From Thermofilaceae archaeon (lineage in GTDB: Archaea; Thermoproteota; Thermoprotei; Thermofilales; B69-G16): a DNA stretch of 5,843 bases. Under the pieces are notes generated by a model. That model was not told the origin of the DNA. It searched no databases and saw nothing but the letters and a program-made list of their open reading frames with translations. Every line of letters starts with the position of its first letter. Within the stretch, counting starts at the first letter, position 1. Below are positions 1-5,580 of the stretch, piece by piece. The stretch lies in NCBI GenBank assembly GCA_027017165.1, contig JALURF010000036.1, positions 1 through 5,843 on the forward strand, in the 5' to 3' direction. Made by a program: the position numbers and the translations under genes.

Positions 1-1
1 G

Positions 2-29
2 TTATATACTAATAATTATTAGTATATAA
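2..29. repeat. Perfect 28-bp palindrome upstream of the trmB-like gene, candidate operator
   Basis: Each arm reads TTATATACTAATAA and its exact reverse complement follows with no spacer, so all 14 base pairs match. The right arm runs into a TATA-like box, the position expected for an operator that blocks TBP/TFB binding. It contains TACT and AGTA as outer elements, resembling the ends of the thermococcal TrmB site (TACTTT-N3-AAAGTA, recalled from the literature), but the spacing is 3 bp longer and the inner bases differ. An alternative reading is a terminator for a gene to the left, because a T6 run follows at 32-37; an all-but-two A/T stem would be weak at high temperature. The palindrome is seen directly; its function is inferred. 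Confidence 0.7.
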
Positions 30-31
30 AA
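23..31 (+). promoter_or_regulatory. Putative TATA box for the trmB-debranching enzyme operon
   Basis: The sequence TATATAAAA resembles an archaeal TATA box. With the usual spacing of about 25 bp, transcription would begin near 50-55, leaving a leader of about 30 nt that holds the ribosome binding site. It overlaps the right arm of the palindrome. A second A/T-rich candidate, TTTTAAATAA at 61-70, would put the start site at or after the GTG codon and is less likely. Confidence 0.5.
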
Positions 32-75
32 TTTTTTACCTAGAAATAAATATTACCCAGTTTTAAATAATTTGC

Positions 76-85
76 AGGGGGATGA
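76..85 (+). promoter_or_regulatory. Ribosome binding site that decides the TrmB start
   Basis: AGGGGGATGA lies 5 nt (counting from the G5 run) upstream of GTG 87 and resembles the archaeal Shine-Dalgarno GGAGGTGA. The upstream in-frame TTG at 72 has no such site before it, and using it would place the Shine-Dalgarno inside the coding region. GTG 87 is therefore preferred. Confidence 0.65.
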
Positions 86-86
86 C

Positions 87-1163
87 GTGGAGGAGAGGAG
101 GAAGCGGTTACAATCTATACTGAAAACTCTCGGACTCACCGATAAAGAAGCCGAAGTTTATCTAGCTATCTCTCTTAAAGGCTCTGCCACTGTTAAAGAC
201 CTCCTCGAGTCTTTGAGAAATATCCACCAGCCCCAGCTCTATAACATTCTGTCGAGTTTAATGAGGAAAGGTTTTATAAGAGCGTCGATAGGCAGGCCTA
301 AAACTTATAAAGCTATCAACTTGGAAGCTCTATTCGAGAGTAGGAAGATTCTTTTGGATAATTTAAAGATGGAGGCGGTGAGGCTAGTAGACCAGTTGAG
401 AAGGGTAGAGGAGGAAGTACGCGCTGAGGAGACCCTGGTATCGCTTGTGAAAGGGTATGAGGGGTTGGAAGCCGCTATTGTAGAGGTGTTAGCGGGAGCC
501 CAGCTGGAGGTTTGTGCCGAGCTTCCAACCCAAGTGTTAGTTTCTATAGTGGATATTCTAGAGAAATTATTGAGCCGAGGAGTTAACCTATATCTATTGG
601 CTTTTCCCGAAATCCCGGATCACGTTTTAAACAGGCTTGCCGGGTATAGGACTTTAAAGCTCAGGAGAAACGACTTGGGTAGTTTCTTAATGGTGTCAGC
701 CGATACTAGAGTTGCTGTCTACGCTAGACGTCGCTTTTACAGTCCCCGGAAGATGCCTATTCCCGAAACTGAAGTCTACGGGTTTTATATTACGGAGAGG
801 GATTTGATATGGAGACTGCTTAACATCTTCGAGGTTATATGGAGGGAGGCTGAAGAGCTCATCTCTTGGCCTCTGGCGCCCGAATCCTATCCGAAAATCT
901 TCTTGGAGTTTGGAATGGGGTTGCTCGAGCTGGAGAACCTTTTATCTAAGGGTTTCAAGCCTTACGTGGAGGTTGAGGGGAGATCTGTGAAATCCCGCGA
1001 GATAGTTAATGTAAAGGGATGGGTAGTGGATGTCACTAGGTCAACCTATGTAAGCAATTTTACCGTAGATTTCGGAGACGGGAGGGTTACGGTGGGCGGA
1101 TTTGATGCAGAAGTTGAAGATTTGGAAGCCATTAAGGTTGTTATAAAGAGGGTTGAGAGATGA
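87..1163 (+). CDS. TrmB-family sugar-sensing transcriptional regulator
   Basis: A full-length TrmB-type regulator of 358 residues from GTG 87 (363 from the TTG at 72; positions below use the 363-residue numbering). Residues about 12-85 form the winged-helix DNA-binding domain (LGLTDKEAEVYLAI, then the recognition region HQPQLYNILSSLMRKGFI and the wing GRPKTYKAI). About 86-120 is a charged helix likely to form the dimer coiled coil. The rest is the effector domain, ending in the family's C-terminal beta region with VDFGDGRVTVGGFDAEVED at about 332-350. Many TrmB-like proteins lack this last part, so sugar binding is plausible. From memory of the Thermococcus litoralis structure, the ligand-contacting Gly320/Glu326 pair matches Gly343/Glu349 here in spacing. 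In that family maltose, trehalose or glucose modulates DNA binding to sugar-uptake and glycolytic promoters. The gene overlaps the debranching enzyme gene by 4 nt, so that operon, including itself, is its most likely target. The ligand is not determinable from the sequence. Confidence 0.9.
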   Translation: MEERRKRLQSILKTLGLTDKEAEVYLAISLKGSATVKDLLESLRNIHQPQLYNILSSLMRKGFIRASIGRPKTYKAINLEALFESRKILLDNLKMEAVRLVDQLRRVEEEVRAEETLVSLVKGYEGLEAAIVEVLAGAQLEVCAELPTQVLVSIVDILEKLLSRGVNLYLLAFPEIPDHVLNRLAGYRTLKLRRNDLGSFLMVSADTRVAVYARRRFYSPRKMPIPETEVYGFYITERDLIWRLLNIFEVIWREAEELISWPLAPESYPKIFLEFGMGLLELENLLSKGFKPYVEVEGRSVKSREIVNVKGWVVDVTRSTYVSNFTVDFGDGRVTVGGFDAEVEDLEAIKVVIKRVER

Positions 1164-3091
1164 GAGAGCCTACAGTATCTCACTCCGGTTTTTTCGCAGT
1201 ATCGGATAGCTTAGGTGATTTCAGCAAAAAATACCACGGCTTCTACGGGTGGGATACGAGGTTTTTATCCCGGCTGTCTCTCGAGGTTGAAGGCTCTAAG
1301 CCCGAACCCCTCTCTTATGTTAGTCTTGCTCCCTGGCATATGGTTTTCTGGGTAGAGGTAGATGGGGTTATTATAGCTAGAGATAGAGCTATAAGTGAAG
1401 ATGGTACCTTAATTGAAACTTTCTCTTTGCCTCGAGGAGAGAGAGATTTAAAATTTTCTCTCTCTTTTGAGGCTGATTTTGAAAGTATTTTTGAAGTTAG
1501 AGGCTCTAAGAGGCTTCCAAGAAGAATAAAGCATTTTAACAGGGGGGACTCAATTACCTACACGTATAGTGGGGTAGATGGCTTAACTAGAGTTTTGAAG
1601 ATATCCTTTTCTAAGGGAAGTTTACAGAAGGACTCTATAGTAATTACTCTAAAACCCGGGGAGAAGGTTGTAATTAGATTTTCCCCAAGTTTAAGCAGAA
1701 ACCCCGTTTATATGAAAACACCAGCGCCTCATACTTCTCTAATTCAATCGATAAAAACAGATAGCGAGATTTACAGTTTGGTGCTAGATAAGTCAATATC
1801 TGATTTAAGCTCTTTAACCTACTATACGCGCTACGGCCCCGTGTTTCTAGCTGGAATACCGTATTTCGCCTGCATATTCGGGAGAGATAGCATAGTAAGC
1901 GCTCTCTACGTCCTGCCCTACTACCCGGAGTATGCCTTAAGTACGTTGAAACTCTTGGGAGAACTTCAGGGTAGAAAATTTGATACGAGAAAAGAGGAGG
2001 AGCCGGGTAAGATACCCCACGAAGTTAGATTTGACGAGCTCTCCCTAGCCGGTATAACGCCTTTCTCAACATACTACGGCACAGTAGATGCAACTCCTCT
2101 CTACGTCATCTTAGCTCGGGAATATCTGAGATGGAGTGGAGACCGCGATGGAATAAAAACTGTAGCACCGTACTTGAAGAAAGCCGTTGAGTGGATTTTA
2201 GCTAAAATAGAAGAAAACGGCTTTTTAACGTATTCCCCTAAACCTGGAGGCTTGATTAATCAGGGGTGGAAAGATTCGGCTGAAGGAGTTCCATATGAGA
2301 ACGGTGAACCCGTAAAACCCCCCGTAGCCCTAGTTGAAGTCCAGGGCTACGCGTACGCGGCTCTTCAGGGGGCTGCGGAAATGGCTGATATACTCAATAT
2401 AGACGAGAATTATTTGAAAGAAAAGGCTCGTTCTCTATACGATAGGCTTAACCGCTATTTCTGGATAGAGGATAGGGGGTATTACGCCCTAGCCCTTGAC
2501 GGAGATGGCGGGAAATCCAGCGTTTTAGCCTCTAACCAGGGACATCTTCTATTCGCTATGGCGGCTTCGAGGAAGAAGGAAATCGTGGAGAAAATGTTTA
2601 GCCCACGCCTATACTCCGGCTGGGGGATTAGAACCTTAGCTGAGGGAGAGAAAGCCTATAATCCATTCAGCTATCACAACGGGAGTGTGTGGCCACACGA
2701 TAACGCATTCATAGCGCTTGGGTTGAGTAGAGAGGGATTCGTAGAAAAGGCGTCTAGCCTAGCCTCGGATCTTTTTACGGCGGGCTATCTACTCGATGGT
2801 TTTCCAGAACTTTTCTCCGGCTTATCCAGGTCTGTAGGTCCTCCATGCCCTATTTCGAGAGCTAATATACCACAGGCTTGGAGCGCTGCCTCAGCTTACG
2901 CTCTGATATCTTCAATCCTCTCTTTAAAAGTTGAAGATGACGGTGTAGAGATTTCCCCTCTCCTACCCGCAGATTTAAATTGTATAAAGGTTCGCGTTAA
3001 AATACTGAGTAGAGAAGAGTTTTTAAAAGTAGAGAAGAGAGGAGAAAAGACTCTAGTGGAGGGTTCTAGTAGGGTATATTATAATATATAA
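1160..3091 (+). CDS. Glycogen debranching enzyme / amylo-alpha-1,6-glucosidase (GDE_N_bis + GDE_C)
   Basis: A 643-residue glycosidase of the GDB1-like (COG3408) debranching family, predicted to hydrolyse alpha-1,6-linked glucose at branch points of glycogen or maltodextrins. Residues about 8-205 form the N-terminal beta-rich domain, marked by GFYGWDTRFLSRLSLEVEG. About 215-620 form the (alpha/alpha)6 barrel with the family's ordered motifs: FGRDS (240-244), EPGKIPHE (281-288), YYGTVDATPLY (305-315), NQGWKDS (367-373), VEVQGY (392-397), SYHNGSVWPHD (504-514), FPELFSG (548-554) and PQAW (571-574). By analogy with related barrel glycosidases, Asp372 of WKDS is the likely general acid and Glu550 of PEL the likely base. 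No signal peptide is present, so it should act in the cytoplasm. ATG 1160 overlaps the regulator's TGA and follows a Shine-Dalgarno-like GAGGGTTGA at 1148-1156. The length is normal for the family and no key motif is missing. Few archaeal members have been tested, so another alpha-linked glucoside is a possible substrate. Confidence 0.92.
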   Translation: MREPTVSHSGFFAVSDSLGDFSKKYHGFYGWDTRFLSRLSLEVEGSKPEPLSYVSLAPWHMVFWVEVDGVIIARDRAISEDGTLIETFSLPRGERDLKFSLSFEADFESIFEVRGSKRLPRRIKHFNRGDSITYTYSGVDGLTRVLKISFSKGSLQKDSIVITLKPGEKVVIRFSPSLSRNPVYMKTPAPHTSLIQSIKTDSEIYSLVLDKSISDLSSLTYYTRYGPVFLAGIPYFACIFGRDSIVSALYVLPYYPEYALSTLKLLGELQGRKFDTRKEEEPGKIPHEVRFDELSLAGITPFSTYYGTVDATPLYVILAREYLRWSGDRDGIKTVAPYLKKAVEWILAKIEENGFLTYSPKPGGLINQGWKDSAEGVPYENGEPVKPPVALVEVQGYAYAALQGAAEMADILNIDENYLKEKARSLYDRLNRYFWIEDRGYYALALDGDGGKSSVLASNQGHLLFAMAASRKKEIVEKMFSPRLYSGWGIRTLAEGEKAYNPFSYHNGSVWPHDNAFIALGLSREGFVEKASSLASDLFTAGYLLDGFPELFSGLSRSVGPPCPISRANIPQAWSAASAYALISSILSLKVEDDGVEISPLLPADLNCIKVRVKILSREEFLKVEKRGEKTLVEGSSRVYYNI

Positions 3092-3110
3092 TGTATTATT
3101 TACGATTTTT
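3092..3110 (+). terminator. Possible T-rich terminator after the debranching enzyme operon
   Basis: The 31-bp gap between the convergent genes holds a T-rich stretch ending in T5 at 3106-3110, the type of signal at which archaeal RNA polymerase tends to stop. A 14-bp A/T palindrome (TATATTATAATATA, 3075-3088) just precedes it, within the last codons, and could add a weak hairpin. No matching T-run is visible for the opposing minus-strand gene. Confidence 0.4.
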
Positions 3111-3122
3111 GACCCAATACTT

Positions 3123-4319
3123 TCACTCAACTCTTCTGCTCTTTATGAGCAATACTAGTATAGCCATAGCCGCTATCTGGGTTATCGCGGCAATAACCAG
3201 TATCAAAGATATGGGAGCCGACGCGTCTATAAGGTAGCCGTATATAGCTCCCGCCAACAGGGCTCCGGCTCCTACGGCGGTGTTGAGGATTCCGTAGGCG
3301 GTTGCTCTCGCGTGTGCGGGGGATAGATCTGCGACTGCCGCTCTATACACGGATTCTTTTGTACCTAATACGAAGCCGAATATTATAGCCGCGAGTAGAA
3401 TTGAGAATAAGTCTCCTTGAAAAGCTAGGGGGGCTATGAGAATTGTAGCTATGAAGGGTACGAAAAGCATTGTTAATCCTATTTTATCGTATATTATTCC
3501 TGTAAGTAGGGCTAGGGGCGCGTCTACTAGTTGTATTCCCGCATAGAGGACCGGCACGAACCAAGCTCCTAATACGCCCAACTCTGTCAGCTTAGATGCC
3601 TGGTAGAGTATTAGAGATGCGGGGAATAATCCTATAGTGTTTAAGGTTACTGCGACGATGTATAGCACCGTAGACCTATCTAAAACTTCTTTTCCGCCCT
3701 CTTTCGGCCTAGGGGGAGGTTCTCCGTATACTTTAAGCGAGTTGTATACGAAGAAGAGAGTTATCATTAACAACAAATAAGGAACTAAGAGCGCAGCAAA
3801 TGCTAATTGATAGCTGAAAGTTATAGCCATTATCGCGGCCAGCGCTAAAGGACCTAACACCGCTCCTATCTGGTCGAGTAACTCGTGTATGCCGAAAGCT
3901 TTACCTCTACCTAGGGCTTTAGACGCGAAAGAGATTATCGTATCCCTGGCGGGCGTCCTCAATCCTTTTCCAAGCCTTTCAAGTATTATAAGAGCTGCTG
4001 CTAGAATCCATCCTCCCCAAAGCTCGGATATCGAGAGTACGGGGAGGGCTATTATCAAACCGTAGCCTAAGAAGACCAGAGGCCAGTAACTCCTAGACCT
4101 ATCGGCTATAACCCCTCCGGCTAGGCGTGAGACGTAGGAGATCAACTCGCCTAAGCCCATTACCGCGCCTACTATAAAAGCCGAGGCTCCCAAGTATTTG
4201 AGGTAGTCGGGTATTATTCCGCGCGAACCCTCGTACACTACATCTCCGAGTAGGCTTACTAAGCCGAGCATGAATATGGCTGAATAGGCCTTCTTTATCG
4301 AGGTTTTTCTTTCGGACAT
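3123..4319 (-). CDS. Major facilitator superfamily transporter, substrate unknown
   Basis: A 398-residue membrane protein with about 12 hydrophobic helices (roughly 13-30, 45-65, 78-96, 100-116, 141-165, 170-192, 217-238, 248-270, 282-298, 303-320, 340-362 and 369-392) and a hydrophilic central loop (197-216, with PPPRPKEGG) between the two six-helix halves. The MFS signature between helices 2 and 3 appears as GGVIADRSRS (68-77), with a weaker counterpart TGIIYDKIG (273-281) in the second half. ERLGKGLRTPARDTIIS (114-130) and GKAFGIHELLDQIGAVLGP (139-157) are typical of a prokaryotic MFS subgroup often annotated as putative efflux permeases. The acidic/charged GDVVYEGSR (25-33) lies in helix 1. 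The ATG is supported by an AGAGGGG site about 7 nt upstream (complement of 4327-4333). The gene is transcribed divergently from the AIM24-family gene and converges on the debranching operon with only 31 bp between. A sugar or drug substrate cannot be chosen from the sequence. Confidence 0.88.
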   Translation of the reverse strand: MSERKTSIKKAYSAIFMLGLVSLLGDVVYEGSRGIIPDYLKYLGASAFIVGAVMGLGELISYVSRLAGGVIADRSRSYWPLVFLGYGLIIALPVLSISELWGGWILAAALIILERLGKGLRTPARDTIISFASKALGRGKAFGIHELLDQIGAVLGPLALAAIMAITFSYQLAFAALLVPYLLLMITLFFVYNSLKVYGEPPPRPKEGGKEVLDRSTVLYIVAVTLNTIGLFPASLILYQASKLTELGVLGAWFVPVLYAGIQLVDAPLALLTGIIYDKIGLTMLFVPFIATILIAPLAFQGDLFSILLAAIIFGFVLGTKESVYRAAVADLSPAHARATAYGILNTAVGAGALLAGAIYGYLIDASAPISLILVIAAITQIAAMAILVLLIKSRRVE

Positions 4320-4358
4320 TTGACAGCCCCTCTGGTGTGTACTTTAAGCTCTGTATCT

Positions 4359-4368
4359 AAAATATTTT
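4359..4368 (-). promoter_or_regulatory. Putative TATA box of the MFS transporter gene
   Basis: On the minus strand this reads AAATATTTTA, an A/T-rich element about 40-50 bp upstream of the transporter's ATG. Initiation about 25 bp downstream would fall near 4335-4338 and give a short leader that just includes the Shine-Dalgarno site at 4327-4333. This is a spacing-based assignment. Confidence 0.4.
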
Positions 4369-4370
4369 TC

Positions 4371-4386
4371 TAGAATAGTTAGAATA
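4371..4386. repeat. Short direct repeat TAGAATA x2 in the divergent promoter region
   Basis: Two copies of TAGAATA start at 4371 and 4380, a 9-bp period, between the TATA-like boxes of the two divergent genes. An 8-bp palindrome TTCTAGAA (4368-4375) overlaps the first copy. This could be a regulator site, but such short A/T-rich repeats also arise by chance. Confidence 0.3.
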
Positions 4387-4407
4387 TCGAAGCCAAATAT
4401 GGCAAAC

Positions 4408-4415
4408 TTATTATA
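4408..4415 (+). promoter_or_regulatory. Putative TATA box of the AIM24-family gene, suggesting a leaderless mRNA
   Basis: TTATTATA is centred about 28 bp before the ATG at 4440, which would place transcription initiation at or very near the start codon. No Shine-Dalgarno sequence precedes that ATG (upstream bases are AAAGTTTTACTTG). Both facts fit a leaderless transcript, common for first genes in crenarchaea. Confidence 0.5.
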
Positions 4416-4439
4416 GGAACCATCTTAAAGTTTTACTTG

Positions 4440-5108
4440 ATGAAGTGGAGAGTTGATTTCGGTCCTGCGTATTCGCTCCTTAAAGTGTACTTGGAGCCTG
4501 GCGAAGCCGTTACTAGCGAAGCCGGAGCCATGGTGATGTATAGAGGAGACGTCGAAGTTAAAACTCATACTGGAGGTGGGCTATTAAAGGGAGTTTTAAG
4601 AGCTGTGGCTGGAACTGAAAGCCTCTTCCTCAACACCTATAGAGCCCGATCTCCAGCTGAGGTATGGTTTGCCCCCCGAGTCCCCGGCGATATATCATAT
4701 ATAGAGCTTAAGGGAGATTCGTGGATAATCCAGGATAGTAGCTATCTGGCTCACCACGGCAACGTAGATATCAGCGTGGAGTGGAGAGGGTTAAGGGGGC
4801 TGTTGGCGGAGGGACAGCTTATATGGCTTAAAGCATCTGGATATGGCGGCGTTTGGGTTAACAGCTATGGAGCTTTAGATAAGATAGTCCTAAACCCGGG
4901 AGAGCGGGCAATTATAGACAACTTCCACTTCGTAGCTATGCCAGCCAGCGTCCGATGGGAAGCTAGGACTTTCGGAGGGTTAAAGTCGTTTATTTTCGGC
5001 GGAGAGGGAATAGTATTTGAAGCTTGGGGTCCGGCTACGATCTACGTGCAGACCAGAACCTTGCCGCTCTTCGCCAATAGTTTGAAACGCTATATAGGAG
5101 CTCCCTAA
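4440..5108 (+). CDS. TIGR00266 / AIM24-family protein of unknown function
   Basis: A 222-residue protein of the TIGR00266 (AIM24-like, PF01987) family, close to the family's usual length. Recognisable family features in order are FGPAYSLLKVYLEPGEAV (7-24), EAGAMVMY (27-34), a glycine cluster TGGGLLKGV (44-52), GTESLFLN (58-65), PGDISYIEL (82-90), SSYLAH (100-105), SGYGGVWVNSYG (133-144), LNPGERAIID (151-160), GGEGIVFEAWGPATIYVQTR (187-206). Solved family members are beta-sandwich proteins that form trimers; the biochemical role in archaea is unknown, and the yeast homologue affects mitochondrial inner-membrane organisation. There are no membrane helices or signal peptide. The ATG at 4440 is chosen over the adjacent TTG at 4437 because it aligns with the family start and the promoter spacing. 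It is transcribed alone, divergently from the transporter, and its TAA abuts the stop of the opposing ATPase gene. Confidence 0.9.
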   Translation: MKWRVDFGPAYSLLKVYLEPGEAVTSEAGAMVMYRGDVEVKTHTGGGLLKGVLRAVAGTESLFLNTYRARSPAEVWFAPRVPGDISYIELKGDSWIIQDSSYLAHHGNVDISVEWRGLRGLLAEGQLIWLKASGYGGVWVNSYGALDKIVLNPGERAIIDNFHFVAMPASVRWEARTFGGLKSFIFGGEGIVFEAWGPATIYVQTRTLPLFANSLKRYIGAP

Positions 5109-5576
5109 CTAGCCGGAGATAGATTTAGCGATTTTCACCAAGTCCGGGGGAGTATAAATCTCTATATCTTTAACTTTAATACTTGGATGCTTTTTTACAA
5201 TTAGGAGCTTTTTTCTAGACTTTACAGCTTGAGCTTTCTCCTCCATAATCTCCAATAATTTCTTCTCTATTTTCTTTCCCCATTTAACCTCCCCTAGAAT
5301 TCTCCTCTTTTCGAAGAAGAAGTCGATTTCAAGTCTAGGGGAAACATAGTAGGCGTATTTAGACTCTAGTTTTTGGGCAAGCAATTTAGCGATAAAATCT
5401 TGGAGATGTACGCTAAATTTTACTTTAATGGAATCGTATACTTCGCTGAGAGGCGGATATTCTTCTTCAATAGAGTATCTATCGTTTAAATAGTAGTAGA
5501 GGTCTATTATAGGAGATTTTATCTTAAAATACTTGTCTCTAAGATTAAGTATTTTCATTTTCTCTACTAGTCCCAT
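5109..5576 (-). CDS. C-terminal fragment of an Arch_ATPase-family protein (DUF234 domain), separated by a frameshift
   Basis: This 155-codon reading frame is the downstream part of an archaeal ATPase-family gene rather than a gene in its own right. The first 20 or so residues (MGLVEKMKILNLRDKYFKIK) continue the winged-helix region encoded in the adjoining frame. The rest matches the DUF234 domain, which has a restriction-endonuclease-like fold: EID (83-85) and GEVKWG (95-100) supply the Asp and Glu-x-Lys of a PD-(D/E)XK-type site. The apparent start ATG has no Shine-Dalgarno before it, and in related proteins that methionine is internal (EKMGLV). The stop TAG directly abuts the stop of the AIM24-family gene. 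The region is visibly more A/T-rich and lysine-rich than the neighbouring genes, which may mean a different origin. The function of this family is poorly known; DNA-related roles and association with mobile regions are inferred from the fold. Confidence 0.8.
   Translation of the reverse strand: MGLVEKMKILNLRDKYFKIKSPIIDLYYYLNDRYSIEEEYPPLSEVYDSIKVKFSVHLQDFIAKLLAQKLESKYAYYVSPRLEIDFFFEKRRILGEVKWGKKIEKKLLEIMEEKAQAVKSRKKLLIVKKHPSIKVKDIEIYTPPDLVKIAKSISG
5191..5214 (+). terminator. Possible T-run terminators for the AIM24-family transcript, inside the opposing gene
   Basis: No terminator fits between the abutting genes, so the plus-strand transcript must end within the ATPase fragment. Two GCTTTTTT runs (5189-5196 and 5207-5214), spaced 18 nt, are the first strong T-runs downstream. 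They also encode lysine codons on the other strand, so their presence may simply reflect coding needs. Confidence 0.25.
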
Positions 5577-5580
5577 TTTT
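5567..5580 (-). other. Frameshift junction in the ATPase-family gene (A5 run)
   Basis: On the minus strand the junction reads CTA GAA AAA TGG GAC TAG, giving L-E-K-W-D-stop. One more A in the run (T5 on the plus strand, 5576-5580) would give L-E-K-M-G-L-V-E-K and join both fragments into one continuous family-like protein. The two frames overlap by 10 nt. Causes could be a real mutation, a sequencing error in a homopolymer, or -1 ribosomal/transcriptional slippage on the A-run. Confidence 0.75.

Noticed and set aside
61..70. TTTTAAATAA as the TATA box of the operon
   Set aside because: A start site about 25 bp downstream would fall beyond the GTG start codon, and no suitable internal start follows; the box at 23-31 fits better.
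72..86. TTG at 72 as the start of the TrmB-family gene
   Set aside because: It has no Shine-Dalgarno upstream and would place the strong AGGGGGATGA site within the coding region; GTG 87 has correct spacing to that site.
82..123. ATG at 82 as a start codon
   Set aside because: It is in a different frame and reaches a stop after 13 codons; the ATG is part of the ribosome binding site.
3075..3088. A 14-bp A/T palindrome at the end of the debranching enzyme gene as an operator
   Set aside because: It lies in the last codons with no downstream plus-strand promoter or gene to control; low-complexity A/T sequence makes such palindromes likely by chance, so it is only noted as a possible aid to termination.
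5574..5576. ATG at 5574-5576 (minus strand) as a genuine start of an independent DUF234 gene
   Set aside because: No Shine-Dalgarno or promoter precedes it, and the residues after it continue the winged helix from the other frame. Translational reinitiation cannot be fully excluded.
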